A DNA stretch of 16,531 nt from Desulfatirhabdium sp964549995 (lineage in GTDB: Bacteria > Desulfobacterota > Desulfobacteria > Desulfobacterales > Desulfatirhabdiaceae), in contig CAZJXF010000078.1 in assembly GCA_964549995.1 (NCBI GenBank), positions 1 to 16,531 on the forward strand, in the 5' to 3' direction. This document shows positions 5,858 through 13,946 of this stretch, piece after piece. Below the pieces are notes generated by a model. That model worked only from the letters and a program-made list of their open reading frames with translations, was not told the DNA's origin and did no database searches. Positions within the stretch are counted from its first letter, which is position 1. Each line of letters begins with the position of its first letter. The position numbers and the translations under genes were made by a program.

Positions 5858-8704
5858 ATGAAATCTATCGAAATCGTTGAACGTCCTTTTCGTTCGCTTT
5901 GCGCTGCCGTTCAGGGGGAGCTGTTTTCGGATGTCGTATCGACATCCTTGGTGTCTACGGATGGCAGCATCTACCGCATTCCCCCCAGAGCCGTCTGCTA
6001 TCCGAGAACCGCGGCCGATGTTGTAGAAACGGTCCGCTTTTGTGGCGGGCATGGCCTGTCGATCCATCCGAGAGGGGCTGGAAGCGGTTTGTGCGGCGGC
6101 TGTCTTGGGCCGGGGGTGGTGGTGGATTTCACCCGCTTCATGAACCGCCCCATCCGGATCGATGTCAAGGAGGGATGGTTCGAATGCGAGCCGGGATATC
6201 GGATGGGGGAACTGGAGGAGGCGCTTCGGGGAAGCGGGCTGTTTTTTCCGCCGGATCCGTCGAGCGGCGAATTTGCCACATTCGGCGGGATGTTCTCGAC
6301 GAATGCCAGCGGCTCCCATTCGGTGAAATACGGAAATGTGGCCGATTACGTTCTGGATGCCGACATCGTGATGGCCGACGGGAATGTCGTCACCCTCTCG
6401 GATCTGGCGAAAACGCCGATCGAAGCCCTTCCGAAACCGTTTCGGGAACTGGCCGATCTCTACGAAACGCACCGGGACATGATCGAATCCGACTATCCGG
6501 CCATCGCTTGCAACACGGCCGGATACAACCTGCGAGGGCTTGTTCGGGAAGGGCGGCTCGATCTCCGCAGGCTGTTTTCGGGTGCCGAGGGAACTCTTGG
6601 GGTCGTCACCCGCCTTCGGTTTCGGCTGATCGAGCGTCCCGCCCATGATGCGTTGGTCATCGCCTTCTTTCGTCATCGGGCGGATGCGGTTGCCGTCGTT
6701 CCGGCACTGCTCGCTTTGGCGCCGGCAGGGATCGAAATCATGGACCGATCGCTGCTGGCGCTTGCCCGGGACATCAGCCCTGTAATGCGATCGGAAATTC
6801 CATCGGATGTCGATGCGGTGCTGATGGTCGAATTCGATGGAAGGGATGCTGCAGAATGCAGTGATATGGCGGATAAGGCCCATCGGCTGCTTCGGCAAAT
6901 CCCATGCCCTGTCGAGTCCTTCACGGCCCTGACACGAGAGCAGCAGAACCGCTTCTGGGCCGTTCGGAAGGCGGCCGTTCCGCTTCTTTACAAGCTTCCG
7001 GGGAAACGGAAAATCCTTGCCCTGATCGAGGATGCGGCCGTTCCGACGGATCGTATCGGAACTTATCTGGAGCGGCTTGAACGGTTACTGGAAGGCAAAG
7101 GGGTTCCCTTCGTCCTTTACGGCCATATCGCCAAGGGGCTGATCCACACCCGTCCCCTTCTTGATTTGAAGCGTCCCGAGGACCGTGGACTGCTGCAGCC
7201 GCTGGTCGATGCCGTCTGCGATCTGGTGCTGGAGCTTGGCGGAACCGTTTCCGGAGAGCACGGAGACGGAAGGCTTCGAAGCGGATGTCTTTCCAGGCAG
7301 TATCCCAGGCTCTATCCGTTGTTCGAACGTGTCAAAGAAATTCTCGATCCGGAGAGGGTGTTCAACCCGGAAATCCTTACGGCCTGTGATCCAAATCAGA
7401 TAGCGAGCCGTCTTCGGGTCGATGCCGCACCACCGGAAGTGCAACAAACGACGCTGCATTGGTCGCATGGTATGGCGGAAACGATCGAGGCCTGTCATGG
7501 CTGCTCCAAGTGCACTACCGTGACGGATGCGACCCGCATGTGTCCCATTTACAAATTCACCCGAGAGCCGGAGGCTTCCCCCAAGGCCAAGGCGAATGTT
7601 CTTCGGGAAATGGCCGTACGTGGATTTCCCGATGCCGAAACGCAGCTTGCCGTTCGCAGAGTCATCGATCGGTGCATCGGTTGCGGTAGCTGCCGCATGG
7701 AATGTCCTTCCGGAGTGGACATTCCCAAACTCGCTCTCGAAGCCCGTCAATGGAAACGGCGGTCCTTTCCGGAAGAGGTCCGGGACCGAGCTTTGGGCGG
7801 ACTCGAGACGGCAGCAGCCCTATCTCGGATGACCGGAGGTGTGTTAGAGCGGCTGGCCGATACGCCTGTCATGCGGCGGATCGCCCATAACAGCATCGGG
7901 ATCGCTGGATGGCGGAAACCGATTCGGTTTCATCGTCCATCATTGTATGAGTCTTTTGCAGAGATGCAGACCAAAGGTTCGCCCCATGTGTTGTATTTTC
8001 CCGGATGTTTTGCCAATTATGTTCGACCGTCGATCGGAGAGGCGACCGTTCGGGTGCTGACGGCCATGGGGTTTGCGGTGGAAATATCGGAGCCGTTTTG
8101 CTGCGGCCTTCCGATGGTCGCCCACGGAAGGGTTCGGGAGGCACGGGAACGGGTGGAAGCTCATGTGGCACGCTGGGAAGGGCTGGATCGCATCGACTGG
8201 ATCGTCGTGAGTTGTTCTTCCTGCGGACTATCACTCATGGAACAATGGCGCGATATCAGCCGTGACCTCCGCGTGGCCGAGATTGCGAAACGGGTTCTTC
8301 ACGTAAGCGATCTCATCGAACGGTACAAGGATCGTCTTCCTCCGTTGCGGCTCTATCCCGAAAAACGTGTCGGCTACCATATGCCCTGCCATCTTCGGGT
8401 ACAGCCCCATGCGGATGCCGGAATCCATATGCTGAGGCGCATTTCCGGAATCGAACTGGTTACGCCCGTCACCCACTGCTGCGGCATGGGGGGGACCTGG
8501 GGGTATGAGGCGAGCCATGCCGATCTCAGCCGTAGCATCGGAGCGGACCTGATCACCCGACTGGGGGCGGTGGATGCTGCAGTGACGGATTGTCCGACAT
8601 GCATGCTGCAGATCGAGGACTTATCGGAGCTTCCCGTGGTTCATCCGATCGAAATCCTGGTGAGCGGAATAGAGGAGACAACGGTCGGAAGTCTACTTTT
8701 TTGA
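5858..8704 (+). CDS. FAD-linked oxidase fused to Fe-S/CCG reductase (D-lactate/2-hydroxyacid dehydrogenase family)
   Basis: A 948-residue fusion of a GlcD-like flavoprotein and a GlcF-like iron-sulfur protein, expected to oxidise a D-2-hydroxyacid such as D-lactate, glycolate or 2-hydroxyglutarate and pass electrons onward. The FAD_binding_4 domain has HPRGAGSGLCGG at 70-81 and NASGSHSVKYGN near 150. The C-terminal oxidase domain has GEHGDGRLRSG near 465. Ferredoxin-type cysteines lie at 546, 549, 552 with a later CP, and at 606, 609, 612 and 616. Two CCG domains follow, with PGCF and FCCGLPM (~714-750) and MPCH and HCCGMGG (~843-877), the usual heterodisulfide-reductase-like cluster sites. 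All key motifs are intact. There is no signal peptide, so it acts in the cytoplasm, perhaps at the membrane face. It stands alone in this window. The ribosome binding site is weak (GGAG about 13 nt upstream). Confidence 0.9.
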   Translation: MKSIEIVERPFRSLCAAVQGELFSDVVSTSLVSTDGSIYRIPPRAVCYPRTAADVVETVRFCGGHGLSIHPRGAGSGLCGGCLGPGVVVDFTRFMNRPIRIDVKEGWFECEPGYRMGELEEALRGSGLFFPPDPSSGEFATFGGMFSTNASGSHSVKYGNVADYVLDADIVMADGNVVTLSDLAKTPIEALPKPFRELADLYETHRDMIESDYPAIACNTAGYNLRGLVREGRLDLRRLFSGAEGTLGVVTRLRFRLIERPAHDALVIAFFRHRADAVAVVPALLALAPAGIEIMDRSLLALARDISPVMRSEIPSDVDAVLMVEFDGRDAAECSDMADKAHRLLRQIPCPVESFTALTREQQNRFWAVRKAAVPLLYKLPGKRKILALIEDAAVPTDRIGTYLERLERLLEGKGVPFVLYGHIAKGLIHTRPLLDLKRPEDRGLLQPLVDAVCDLVLELGGTVSGEHGDGRLRSGCLSRQYPRLYPLFERVKEILDPERVFNPEILTACDPNQIASRLRVDAAPPEVQQTTLHWSHGMAETIEACHGCSKCTTVTDATRMCPIYKFTREPEASPKAKANVLREMAVRGFPDAETQLAVRRVIDRCIGCGSCRMECPSGVDIPKLALEARQWKRRSFPEEVRDRALGGLETAAALSRMTGGVLERLADTPVMRRIAHNSIGIAGWRKPIRFHRPSLYESFAEMQTKGSPHVLYFPGCFANYVRPSIGEATVRVLTAMGFAVEISEPFCCGLPMVAHGRVREARERVEAHVARWEGLDRIDWIVVSCSSCGLSLMEQWRDISRDLRVAEIAKRVLHVSDLIERYKDRLPPLRLYPEKRVGYHMPCHLRVQPHADAGIHMLRRISGIELVTPVTHCCGMGGTWGYEASHADLSRSIGADLITRLGAVDAAVTDCPTCMLQIEDLSELPVVHPIEILVSGIEETTVGSLLF

Positions 8705-8722
8705 GGCCATCAACAGGGAAGG

Positions 8723-9415
8723 CTATCGAGAACGTATTCGGCCATCCCGGAGCTCGACAATGCGGTCCGCCGTTCGGGCCAGTTCCAGGTTGTGGGTTAC
8801 AAGGATCAGGGTGATGGACTGTTGGCGGTTCAATTCTTTCAACAGACGGCCAATCTCCTCGCTTCTGGCGGAATCGAGGTTTCCGGTCGGCTCGTCCGCC
8901 AGCAGAATTTGCGGGCGGTTGATCAGTGCCCGGGCGATGGCCACCCGTTGCATTTCTCCTCCGGACAATTGCCCCGGCAGGTGATGCCTTCTTTGTTCCA
9001 GCCCCAGAAACCTCAGAAGCTCGTTCAGCCGATCTTCAGAATCCGCTTTCCGATAAAACGTGCAGGGCAGGAGGATGTTTTCCTCGACGGTCAGTGTCGG
9101 AATGAGGTAGAATTTCTGAAAGATGTAGCCGTAACGTTCCCGTCGGATGCGGGTCATTTCCCGCTCGCCCAGGGGGCGATCGCCGCCGAGGATTTTACGG
9201 CCTTCAATGAAGAGACTTCCGCTCGATGGATTGTCCAGACAGCCCAAAATGTTGATGAGCGTTGTCTTGCCCGATCCGGAAGGTCCGATAAAGGCTGTAT
9301 AGGATCCGGATGGGATGTCGAGGGAAATATCCCGAATGGCATGAACCGTTTCACTCCCCCGCGTATAAGTCTTGGTCAGTTCCTGAGCTACAATGAGTGC
9401 TGGATTCGTTTCCAT
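8723..9415 (-). CDS. ABC transporter ATP-binding protein (LolD/MacB type)
   Basis: A 230-residue ATPase of the LolD/MacB/FtsE group, which powers mechanotransmission-type ABC systems working on envelope substrates. Walker A is GPSGSGKTT (44-52), the Q-loop is YIFQ ending at 100, the signature is LSGGEMQR (150-157), Walker B is ILLADEP (170-176), and the switch His is 208. The start is taken as the second of two adjacent ATGs because GAGG then lies seven bases away. The first ATG, at 9418, overlaps the permease stop. A longer open frame upstream is only the antisense of the permease frame. It pairs with the permease just upstream. It ends 18 nt from the convergent oxidoreductase gene, leaving no room for separate terminators. 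Confidence 0.93.
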   Translation of the reverse strand: METNPALIVAQELTKTYTRGSETVHAIRDISLDIPSGSYTAFIGPSGSGKTTLINILGCLDNPSSGSLFIEGRKILGGDRPLGEREMTRIRRERYGYIFQKFYLIPTLTVEENILLPCTFYRKADSEDRLNELLRFLGLEQRRHHLPGQLSGGEMQRVAIARALINRPQILLADEPTGNLDSARSEEIGRLLKELNRQQSITLILVTHNLELARTADRIVELRDGRIRSR

Positions 9416-10605
9416 CATGCCACCTCGCTTCGGATCGCTTCGAGGGGCCTGACCCTTGCCGCACGCCATGCCGGGTAGATGCCGCTCACCAGTCCGATTA
9501 GAACCACCGTCAACAGGGTGGTGATCATGATTTCGGCGTTCAGGGTGATGAGCGATCCTGTGGGTGCATAGGGCAGCAGCCTGCGGATCAGGATTCCGGT
9601 GGTTTGGGCAAGCCCCAGCGCCAGCACGATGCCGACAGCGCCACCCAATAGACAAAGGACCAGGGTTTCTATCCAGATCAATTTGAAGACATCGAGGGGC
9701 ATGGCGCCGATGCTTTTCAGGATGCCGATTTCCTGGAACCGCTCGAAGACGGACATCAACACCGTGTTGATGACACCAACCGTAGCGATCAGGATGGCCA
9801 CGATGGCGATGGAGGCCACCATTACTTTGGCGGTTGAAACCAGGTTGAGGATCGTCTGCTTGACCTGCGCCAGGGAAACGACCTGGACATCCGGCAACTG
9901 ATACAGTTTTTCCTCGAATTGGGCGATATTGGCGTTCTTGTCGACCTTGATACCGATGCCTGTCAAATCTCCCATTTTCTCGAACAACCGTTGAAGGGTC
10001 CGGATCGGCAGGAAGATTGTGCCGTCATCCTGAGTTCCAGTTCGCTTGAGGATGCCGACGACCTTTACTTCTGCATTCTTTTCCGGAATGAGGAGTGTGT
10101 CTCCGACTTCCCGCTGTTCGAGCTCCGCAGCCTCATACCCTAAAACGGCTTCCATCGCCTCCGGATCGGAAAACCATCCCCCCTGCTTGAATTCCAGAAA
10201 GCTTTTCATGGTGGGGAATGTCGTCGGATCGACCCCCAAATATGCCGTGATGCCGCCGCTTTCCCCCTTGTTCGGGTCAAACACGGCATGCATCAGCATG
10301 GGGGTGATTTTTTCGACTTCTTCGTTCGATAGAACCTGATCCACAATGGATTCCTTCATGTAGCGAAGGCCGGTTCCTCCCTTCAACATCAGAGTGGCAG
10401 CCTCGTAAGGACAGCCCTTGGCTGTCAGAAGAACCTGAAAGCCCATGTTGTCGATGTCCTTGTTGAGCGCAGACTCATAGCCCTGATTGAATCCGAGCAG
10501 GCTGGCCAGCACCCAGGCGGAAAGACCGATGCCTACAACGGTCAGCAGGCTTCTCGTCTTCTTCCGCAACAAATTTTTGTAGGATACCGTATAGATACTG
10601 ATCAT
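9415..10605 (-). CDS. ABC transporter permease (MacB/LolC/FtsX family)
   Basis: A 396-residue inner-membrane protein with the family topology: one N-terminal helix (~16-40) after a KNLLRKKTRS segment, a large periplasmic domain (~41-265), then three C-terminal helices (~268-295, ~315-345, ~365-388). The conserved FQEIGILKSIGAMPLDVFKLIW region after the second helix and the PAWRAARVRPLEAIR ending are typical. Such permeases do not form a classical channel. They transmit ATPase motion to periplasmic or outer-membrane partners. The start at 10605 is chosen because GGAG lies seven bases upstream. An in-frame extension to 10701 would translate foldback element A2 and is rejected. The stop overlaps the ATPase start. 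The substrate is unknown. Confidence 0.93.
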   Translation of the reverse strand: MISIYTVSYKNLLRKKTRSLLTVVGIGLSAWVLASLLGFNQGYESALNKDIDNMGFQVLLTAKGCPYEAATLMLKGGTGLRYMKESIVDQVLSNEEVEKITPMLMHAVFDPNKGESGGITAYLGVDPTTFPTMKSFLEFKQGGWFSDPEAMEAVLGYEAAELEQREVGDTLLIPEKNAEVKVVGILKRTGTQDDGTIFLPIRTLQRLFEKMGDLTGIGIKVDKNANIAQFEEKLYQLPDVQVVSLAQVKQTILNLVSTAKVMVASIAIVAILIATVGVINTVLMSVFERFQEIGILKSIGAMPLDVFKLIWIETLVLCLLGGAVGIVLALGLAQTTGILIRRLLPYAPTGSLITLNAEIMITTLLTVVLIGLVSGIYPAWRAARVRPLEAIRSEVA

Positions 10606-10659
10606 GGATGTTCTCCGGGTGGCTTTCAAACGGTTGGATCGCGTAACGCCGCCAATGAT

Positions 10660-10970
10660 GATGGACTCGTAAAAAGTCGATAAGTCTTCAGTGAGTCGCA
10701 TGGAAGCGGGAACGCCTTTTTCGCTGCATCGGAAAAACTCAGCCCCCCGATCTCGTAGAGCCGGGCATGTAGCCAGACTTCAACGATGGGTCATTGAAAT
10801 GCCACACCTTGTTCTTCAACCAGATATGGCTTGAATGCGCATGCCCGGTCCAACGATCTCCGGCGGCTTCAAACAGTTTCCGCTGCAGCATCAAAAGGCG
10901 TTCCCGCCCCCATGCTCAGGCCTAACAATACCCAAAAATCAGGGGAAAAGCGACTTTTTACGAGACCATC
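10660..10970 (+). repeat. Foldback element A2 (311 bp), inside the envelope operon
   Basis: Second full copy of family A, again exactly 311 bp and in the same orientation as A1. The left arm is 10660-10769, the loop 10770-10839 (70 nt) and the right arm 10840-10970. Arms match A1 closely, with shared blocks such as CTTTTTCGCTGCATCGG and CCGGCGGCTTCAAACAG. The loops share only scattered bases such as TCATTG and TTCAA. Both ends read CTCGT where both ends of A1 read CTCGC. No flanking duplication is obvious. The right end supplies the last two bases of the stop codon of the FMN-binding-like gene. The left end lies 54 nt before the permease start. The stretch 10606-10968 holds nothing else recognisable. 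Confidence 0.85.
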
Positions 10971-11598
10971 ATCGGTTTGGGTGAAACACGAATACGTCCA
11001 TCAGAATGAGGTTTTTCTTGGTGGCTCTCAGGGAAGCTCGGAAATCGGTTTCGGCTTCGGGAACGGGGTTCTGGATGCTGGAAAGGGGATTTCCCGCCGG
11101 TGCCTTGCCGGATGAGACATCATAGGCTTCGAAATCTTTCAGGCTCAGTCCGATGAACTGCTTGCCGAATTCCGGAGACCGCAATTCCTTTGCCGCCTTG
11201 GATGTGAGTTTCTGAAAATAGAAATTGCGTATGACCCCATTCGGATCGAGGCACAAAAAAACCTGGATCCCGCCGTATTGGCCTTTCTGGTTGACACCGT
11301 GGATGTATCCGATGATCTGCGTTCCGTTCAGTATTTCATAGATGGTGTAGGGAACGTCGATGGTCTCGAAAAGTCCCTGAAACGGTTCTCCGAGCCGTTT
11401 TTCCACCTCTCGAAGAAGTGGCTCTCCGCCCTTCTTGTCGATCGAAGCATAGGATGTCCGGTACCCGGTCGATCCCGGGAAGAGCCGTGCGACATCCCTG
11501 TCGGGGTCGTTTAGATCACATCCGACGGCCGCGAAAATAGATTCCGAACCAAGGAGCAAAAAGCACAGGAAAGTCATCAATACATTGCGGATGATCAT
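10969..11598 (-). CDS. Secreted FMN-binding-domain-like protein
   Basis: A 209-residue exported protein. The start at 11598 has GGAG six bases upstream and begins directly with a signal sequence (MIIRNVLMTFLCFLLLG, cleavage near SIFAA). A Cys follows at AVGC, so a lipoprotein is possible but the box is weak. The mature part contains GYIHGVNQKGQYGGIQVFLCLDPNGVIRNFYF and a later FGKQFIGLSL segment, the pattern of FMN_bind domains (RnfG/NosR type). I do not see the SGAT-type motif where FMN is covalently attached in those proteins, so it may bind flavin non-covalently or not at all. It is the third gene of the envelope operon. Its stop codon TGA is completed by the end of element A2, so the original C-terminus may have been slightly different. 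Confidence 0.65.
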   Translation of the reverse strand: MIIRNVLMTFLCFLLLGSESIFAAVGCDLNDPDRDVARLFPGSTGYRTSYASIDKKGGEPLLREVEKRLGEPFQGLFETIDVPYTIYEILNGTQIIGYIHGVNQKGQYGGIQVFLCLDPNGVIRNFYFQKLTSKAAKELRSPEFGKQFIGLSLKDFEAYDVSSGKAPAGNPLSSIQNPVPEAETDFRASLRATKKNLILMDVFVFHPNR

Positions 11599-11718
11599 GG
11601 TAAACTCCATGTATTCTGAAAATCGCGTTGTACGGTTCATGGATGGTAGGAGGATGTCGTCCATCCTTGCCTGTACTCTGCCGGTGCTTGTTCCTTGAAA
11701 CGACCGTAAAATAGGCGT

Positions 11719-12786
11719 CTACAGCCTGCTGTACCAGTACAACTGAAAGATCATTCGATGATCGTCTCGTTCCTCGTCATACTGGTACATGGTGCGAAGG
11801 GTCAGGTCCGCCGTCAATTGATAGGCCGGTCCTACGGACAGAATCGTTTTTTCCACATTGCCGATCTTAAAATACATCGGTTGGAATTCCAGAGTTAGCC
11901 TTCCTTCCTCCAACAGATGCATCCCGAACCGAAGGAACAACGCTTTGGCGTCTTCTTCCCGATTTCTGCCGCCCATGACTTCCACGCGGGTTTCGAAATT
12001 GTCCCAGAGCAAAGTGCCGTCCGCTCCGACCAAAGTGGTTTCTTTGGGGTCATCCATCATCAGGTGATAGCCCATGGTTTCCAGCGGTTTTCCATAGGCC
12101 AGAGAAATGCCAGTATTGTAGTTGTCCTGTACCAGAACGCCCCTGGAGATCCGAAACGAGGCGAGATAATTCCCTTTGAAATAGACGGGCATGCCGCTAC
12201 CCGTTGTGATGGAAAAGGCCGCGTTCCCCCATTCGAAGTCCCGGTATGCACCGACTCCCCAATCCCGGTCATATCCGAACCCGTTCATGGCGATCGTATC
12301 CAACAGCAGGCCATGGCTGTCAAAATAGGAAGACAACCCGAGAGCAGGGCGGTTGTGACCGATCCAGAAATCCGAAAAGCCGGCCTTGTATTTGAAGTAG
12401 GCATTGTAGAGCTGAACCTCGGCGTCTTTTTCGTCGTCCTGGGTGTCATATGCGATTCGGGCCTGAAGAGCGAAGGTTCCGAGATCTCCATGCGCCCCGG
12501 TGAATCGGTGAAGTAGATCGAAGCCCAGGGAGGGTTTCTGCATGACGTCCCGTTCATCCTTTGAGGCATAGACCGCTTTGTCTTCTGCGCTGGAATATCC
12601 GGCAACTGCCTGGGCTTCGAGATACATCAGGGAGGCGGCATTCGCTCGAAGTACCCAGCAAACCGTCAGAAACATCCCGATGAGCAGGGGAAAAGTCTTC
12701 CAGGGACGGCCTGATGCGATGTTGGGATTCTCCAGGTTTTCTGAGCATCGGCGGCATGACTCATTCGAGCGATCGAGTTGGCCCAT
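11719..12786 (-). CDS. Predicted outer-membrane beta-barrel protein
   Basis: A 355-residue protein with a hydrophobic export segment (~32-48) and a likely signal cleavage after RANA near residue 50. The rest is made of alternating polar and hydrophobic strands with many aromatic residues (YNAYFKYKAGF, FWIGHNRPALGL, FETRVEVMGG, LTLRTMYQYDEE) and ends in a strand FQLYWYSRL, as in porin-like barrels. I cannot assign a family. The N-terminal region before the signal is unusually long (about 30 residues) and contains CRRC. This start is still preferred because AAGGA sits seven bases upstream, just after the FixH-like stop 10 nt away. Its place between secreted proteins and an ABC pair suggests an outer-membrane channel or anchor of the same system (inference). 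Confidence 0.8.
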   Translation of the reverse strand: MGQLDRSNESCRRCSENLENPNIASGRPWKTFPLLIGMFLTVCWVLRANAASLMYLEAQAVAGYSSAEDKAVYASKDERDVMQKPSLGFDLLHRFTGAHGDLGTFALQARIAYDTQDDEKDAEVQLYNAYFKYKAGFSDFWIGHNRPALGLSSYFDSHGLLLDTIAMNGFGYDRDWGVGAYRDFEWGNAAFSITTGSGMPVYFKGNYLASFRISRGVLVQDNYNTGISLAYGKPLETMGYHLMMDDPKETTLVGADGTLLWDNFETRVEVMGGRNREEDAKALFLRFGMHLLEEGRLTLEFQPMYFKIGNVEKTILSVGPAYQLTADLTLRTMYQYDEERDDHRMIFQLYWYSRL

Positions 12787-12796
12787 TCGTTTGTCC

Positions 12797-13240
12797 TTAT
12801 ACCTTCAGAGCGATTCTTGCCTGATAGATCGGTTTTCCCTCCTTGAGGACGGTGAGCAGCAGTTCCCATTCCCCAGGCATGACGATGTTAAGCGGCAGGA
12901 GGTAATCGCCTTTCTTGTTCAGCTGGAAGGGAACGGCGCCCGAGTCGTGATGACCCGGCATGGAAGGCATGCCGAATTCACCGGTCATCTGAAGGGATGA
13001 GTTGCGCTTGCCGTCGGCATCGAAGAGCTCGACCTTCAGAACGACGGTACCCAGCTGGGGTTTCTTACTAAAACTGTAGGTGAAGTAATAGTCCTTTCCG
13101 ATCCATACGGGTTTGTTTTCGGTCGTCAGTACATCGCTTTTGGCGGTCAGGGGGTGAGGAAAAACAACCGATATGGACCACAAGGCAACAGCCCATACCA
13201 GTGTGCTACGAAACAAGGGATTTCGGATCGATGAATCCAT
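12797..13240 (-). CDS. FixH/YtkA-like secreted protein
   Basis: A 147-residue protein with one N-terminal hydrophobic segment (~12-30) acting as a signal peptide or anchor, followed by a single beta-sandwich domain. The central GEFGMPSMPGHHDSG and the following GDYLLPLNIVMPGEWELLLTV match the FixH / YtkA-like pattern, a periplasmic domain often found near copper or redox genes. The Met/His cluster could bind a metal, which is inference. It is the first gene of the envelope operon. AAAGGAG lies four bases before the ATG, and a strong promoter lies about 80 bp upstream. Confidence 0.75.
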   Translation of the reverse strand: MDSSIRNPLFRSTLVWAVALWSISVVFPHPLTAKSDVLTTENKPVWIGKDYYFTYSFSKKPQLGTVVLKVELFDADGKRNSSLQMTGEFGMPSMPGHHDSGAVPFQLNKKGDYLLPLNIVMPGEWELLLTVLKEGKPIYQARIALKV

Positions 13241-13643
13241 GGGGCTCCTTTCATATCAATCGTTGATAAAGATCGGGTGTATGTTGCCGCCGATAATGAA
13301 AGCGGTAATTTAATTCACTATATGAATCCAAATCATGCCTGTCAATCGATGGAATTCCTTTTTCGGTTATCAAACCCGAATTTTTTTTGTTGACAGGAAA
13401 TATCCCCTGCTGTAGGGAACAGTTCACATGAATTCGGAACTGCTTGATATTCATAAATACTTTCCATGGGCACTTCTGCGGATCGTGTTTTAACCTGATG
13501 TGGCGTTGCGAAAGTACTCGATTGGTTGTTGGCGGTAGTTGTTTAGCCAATGAAAACAATTCGTTGGCTATTCCAGCATGGGGTTTTCGTCGGTAGACGG
13601 GGTTGGCTGCAACAACAATGAACCGAAACAAAAGGGGGAAAGC
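13241..13643. other. Divergent regulatory region between the envelope operon and the HU gene
   Basis: No convincing gene. An open frame across it on the minus strand has no family features and contains the operon promoter. The stretch holds that promoter, a small palindrome ATCAA-TCG-TTGAT (13255-13267) beside the FixH-like ribosome binding site, a T8 run after a 5-bp hairpin (13362-13388), and a TTGACA (13390-13395) on the plus strand without a good -10. It also holds alternating TTGGC/GCCAA/TTGGC words at 13529, 13546 and 13564, which could be operator half-sites upstream of HU. The base composition is more AT-rich than the neighbouring genes. Confidence 0.5.
13317..13345 (-). promoter_or_regulatory. 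Near-consensus sigma-70 promoter of the envelope operon
   Basis: On the minus strand TTGACA (13345-13340) is followed after exactly 17 bases by TATAGT (13322-13317). Transcription would begin near 13310 and give a leader of about 70 nt to the FixH-like gene. This is the best promoter match in the window. Confidence 0.75.
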
Positions 13644-13916
13644 ATGACGAAGACGGAATTGGTGGACAAGATTGCGGAGGATGCCGGTATTACCAAGGCG
13701 GCTGCTGGCGCCGCTCTTCAGTCCTTTATGGACGGAGTCGCCAAAGCGCTCAAGAAGAAAGACGGCAAATTGACGCTGGTCGGATTTGGAACCTTCTATA
13801 AAACCCGTCGTAAAGCCCGAAAGGGCCGGAATCCGAGAACCGGCGAATCCATCAAAATCAAGGCGTGCAACGTCATCAAGTTCCGACCGGGGAAAAATCT
13901 TAAGGAAGAAGCCTGA
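13644..13916 (+). CDS. hup: HU-family DNA-binding protein
   Basis: A 90-residue histone-like protein, the normal HU length. It binds and bends DNA without strong sequence preference as a dimer and helps organise the nucleoid. The N-terminal helices start MTKTELVDKIAEDAGI. The conserved core GFGTFY is followed by the DNA-binding arm GRNPRTGESIKI and the closing FRPGKNLK. The start is set by AGGGGG five bases upstream of this ATG. An in-frame extension to 13578 has no ribosome binding site and would add residues unknown in the family. It is monocistronic with its own terminator. Confidence 0.95.
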   Translation: MTKTELVDKIAEDAGITKAAAGAALQSFMDGVAKALKKKDGKLTLVGFGTFYKTRRKARKGRNPRTGESIKIKACNVIKFRPGKNLKEEA

Positions 13917-13946
13917 TTTTCACCTTCTCGTGTCTGGACCCCAATG

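Noticed and set aside
5819..6898. 359-residue open frame antisense to the FAD/Fe-S oxidoreductase
   Set aside because: Low-complexity Arg/His/Pro-rich composition, no family features, and fully opposite a clear gene.
9416..9655. 310-residue version of the ATPase starting at 9655
   Set aside because: The first 80 residues overlap the permease C-terminus in another frame and look like out-of-frame Arg/His/Pro-rich sequence.
10606..10701. N-terminal extension of the permease to an ATG at 10701
   Set aside because: The extra 32 residues are translated from element A2. The ATG at 10605 has GGAG at good spacing and starts the normal family N-terminus.
11641..11666. GGATGG/CCATCC hairpin between the barrel and FMN-binding-like genes as a terminator
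   Set aside because: It is only six base pairs with no T run, so it is more likely chance or a minor RNA feature in the operon.
13362..13388. Plus-strand terminator (5-bp stem TTCGG/CCGAA followed by eight T)
   Set aside because: The stem is short and no plus-strand gene ends upstream; it is kept only as part of the regulatory region.
13390..13416. Promoter of the HU gene from TTGACA at 13390
   Set aside because: The -35 is perfect, but the only -10-like word (TGTAGG) is poor and spaced 15 bases, so I do not call it.
13251..13631. 126-residue minus-strand open frame upstream of the envelope operon
   Set aside because: No ribosome binding site or family features; the best sigma-70 promoter in the window lies inside it.
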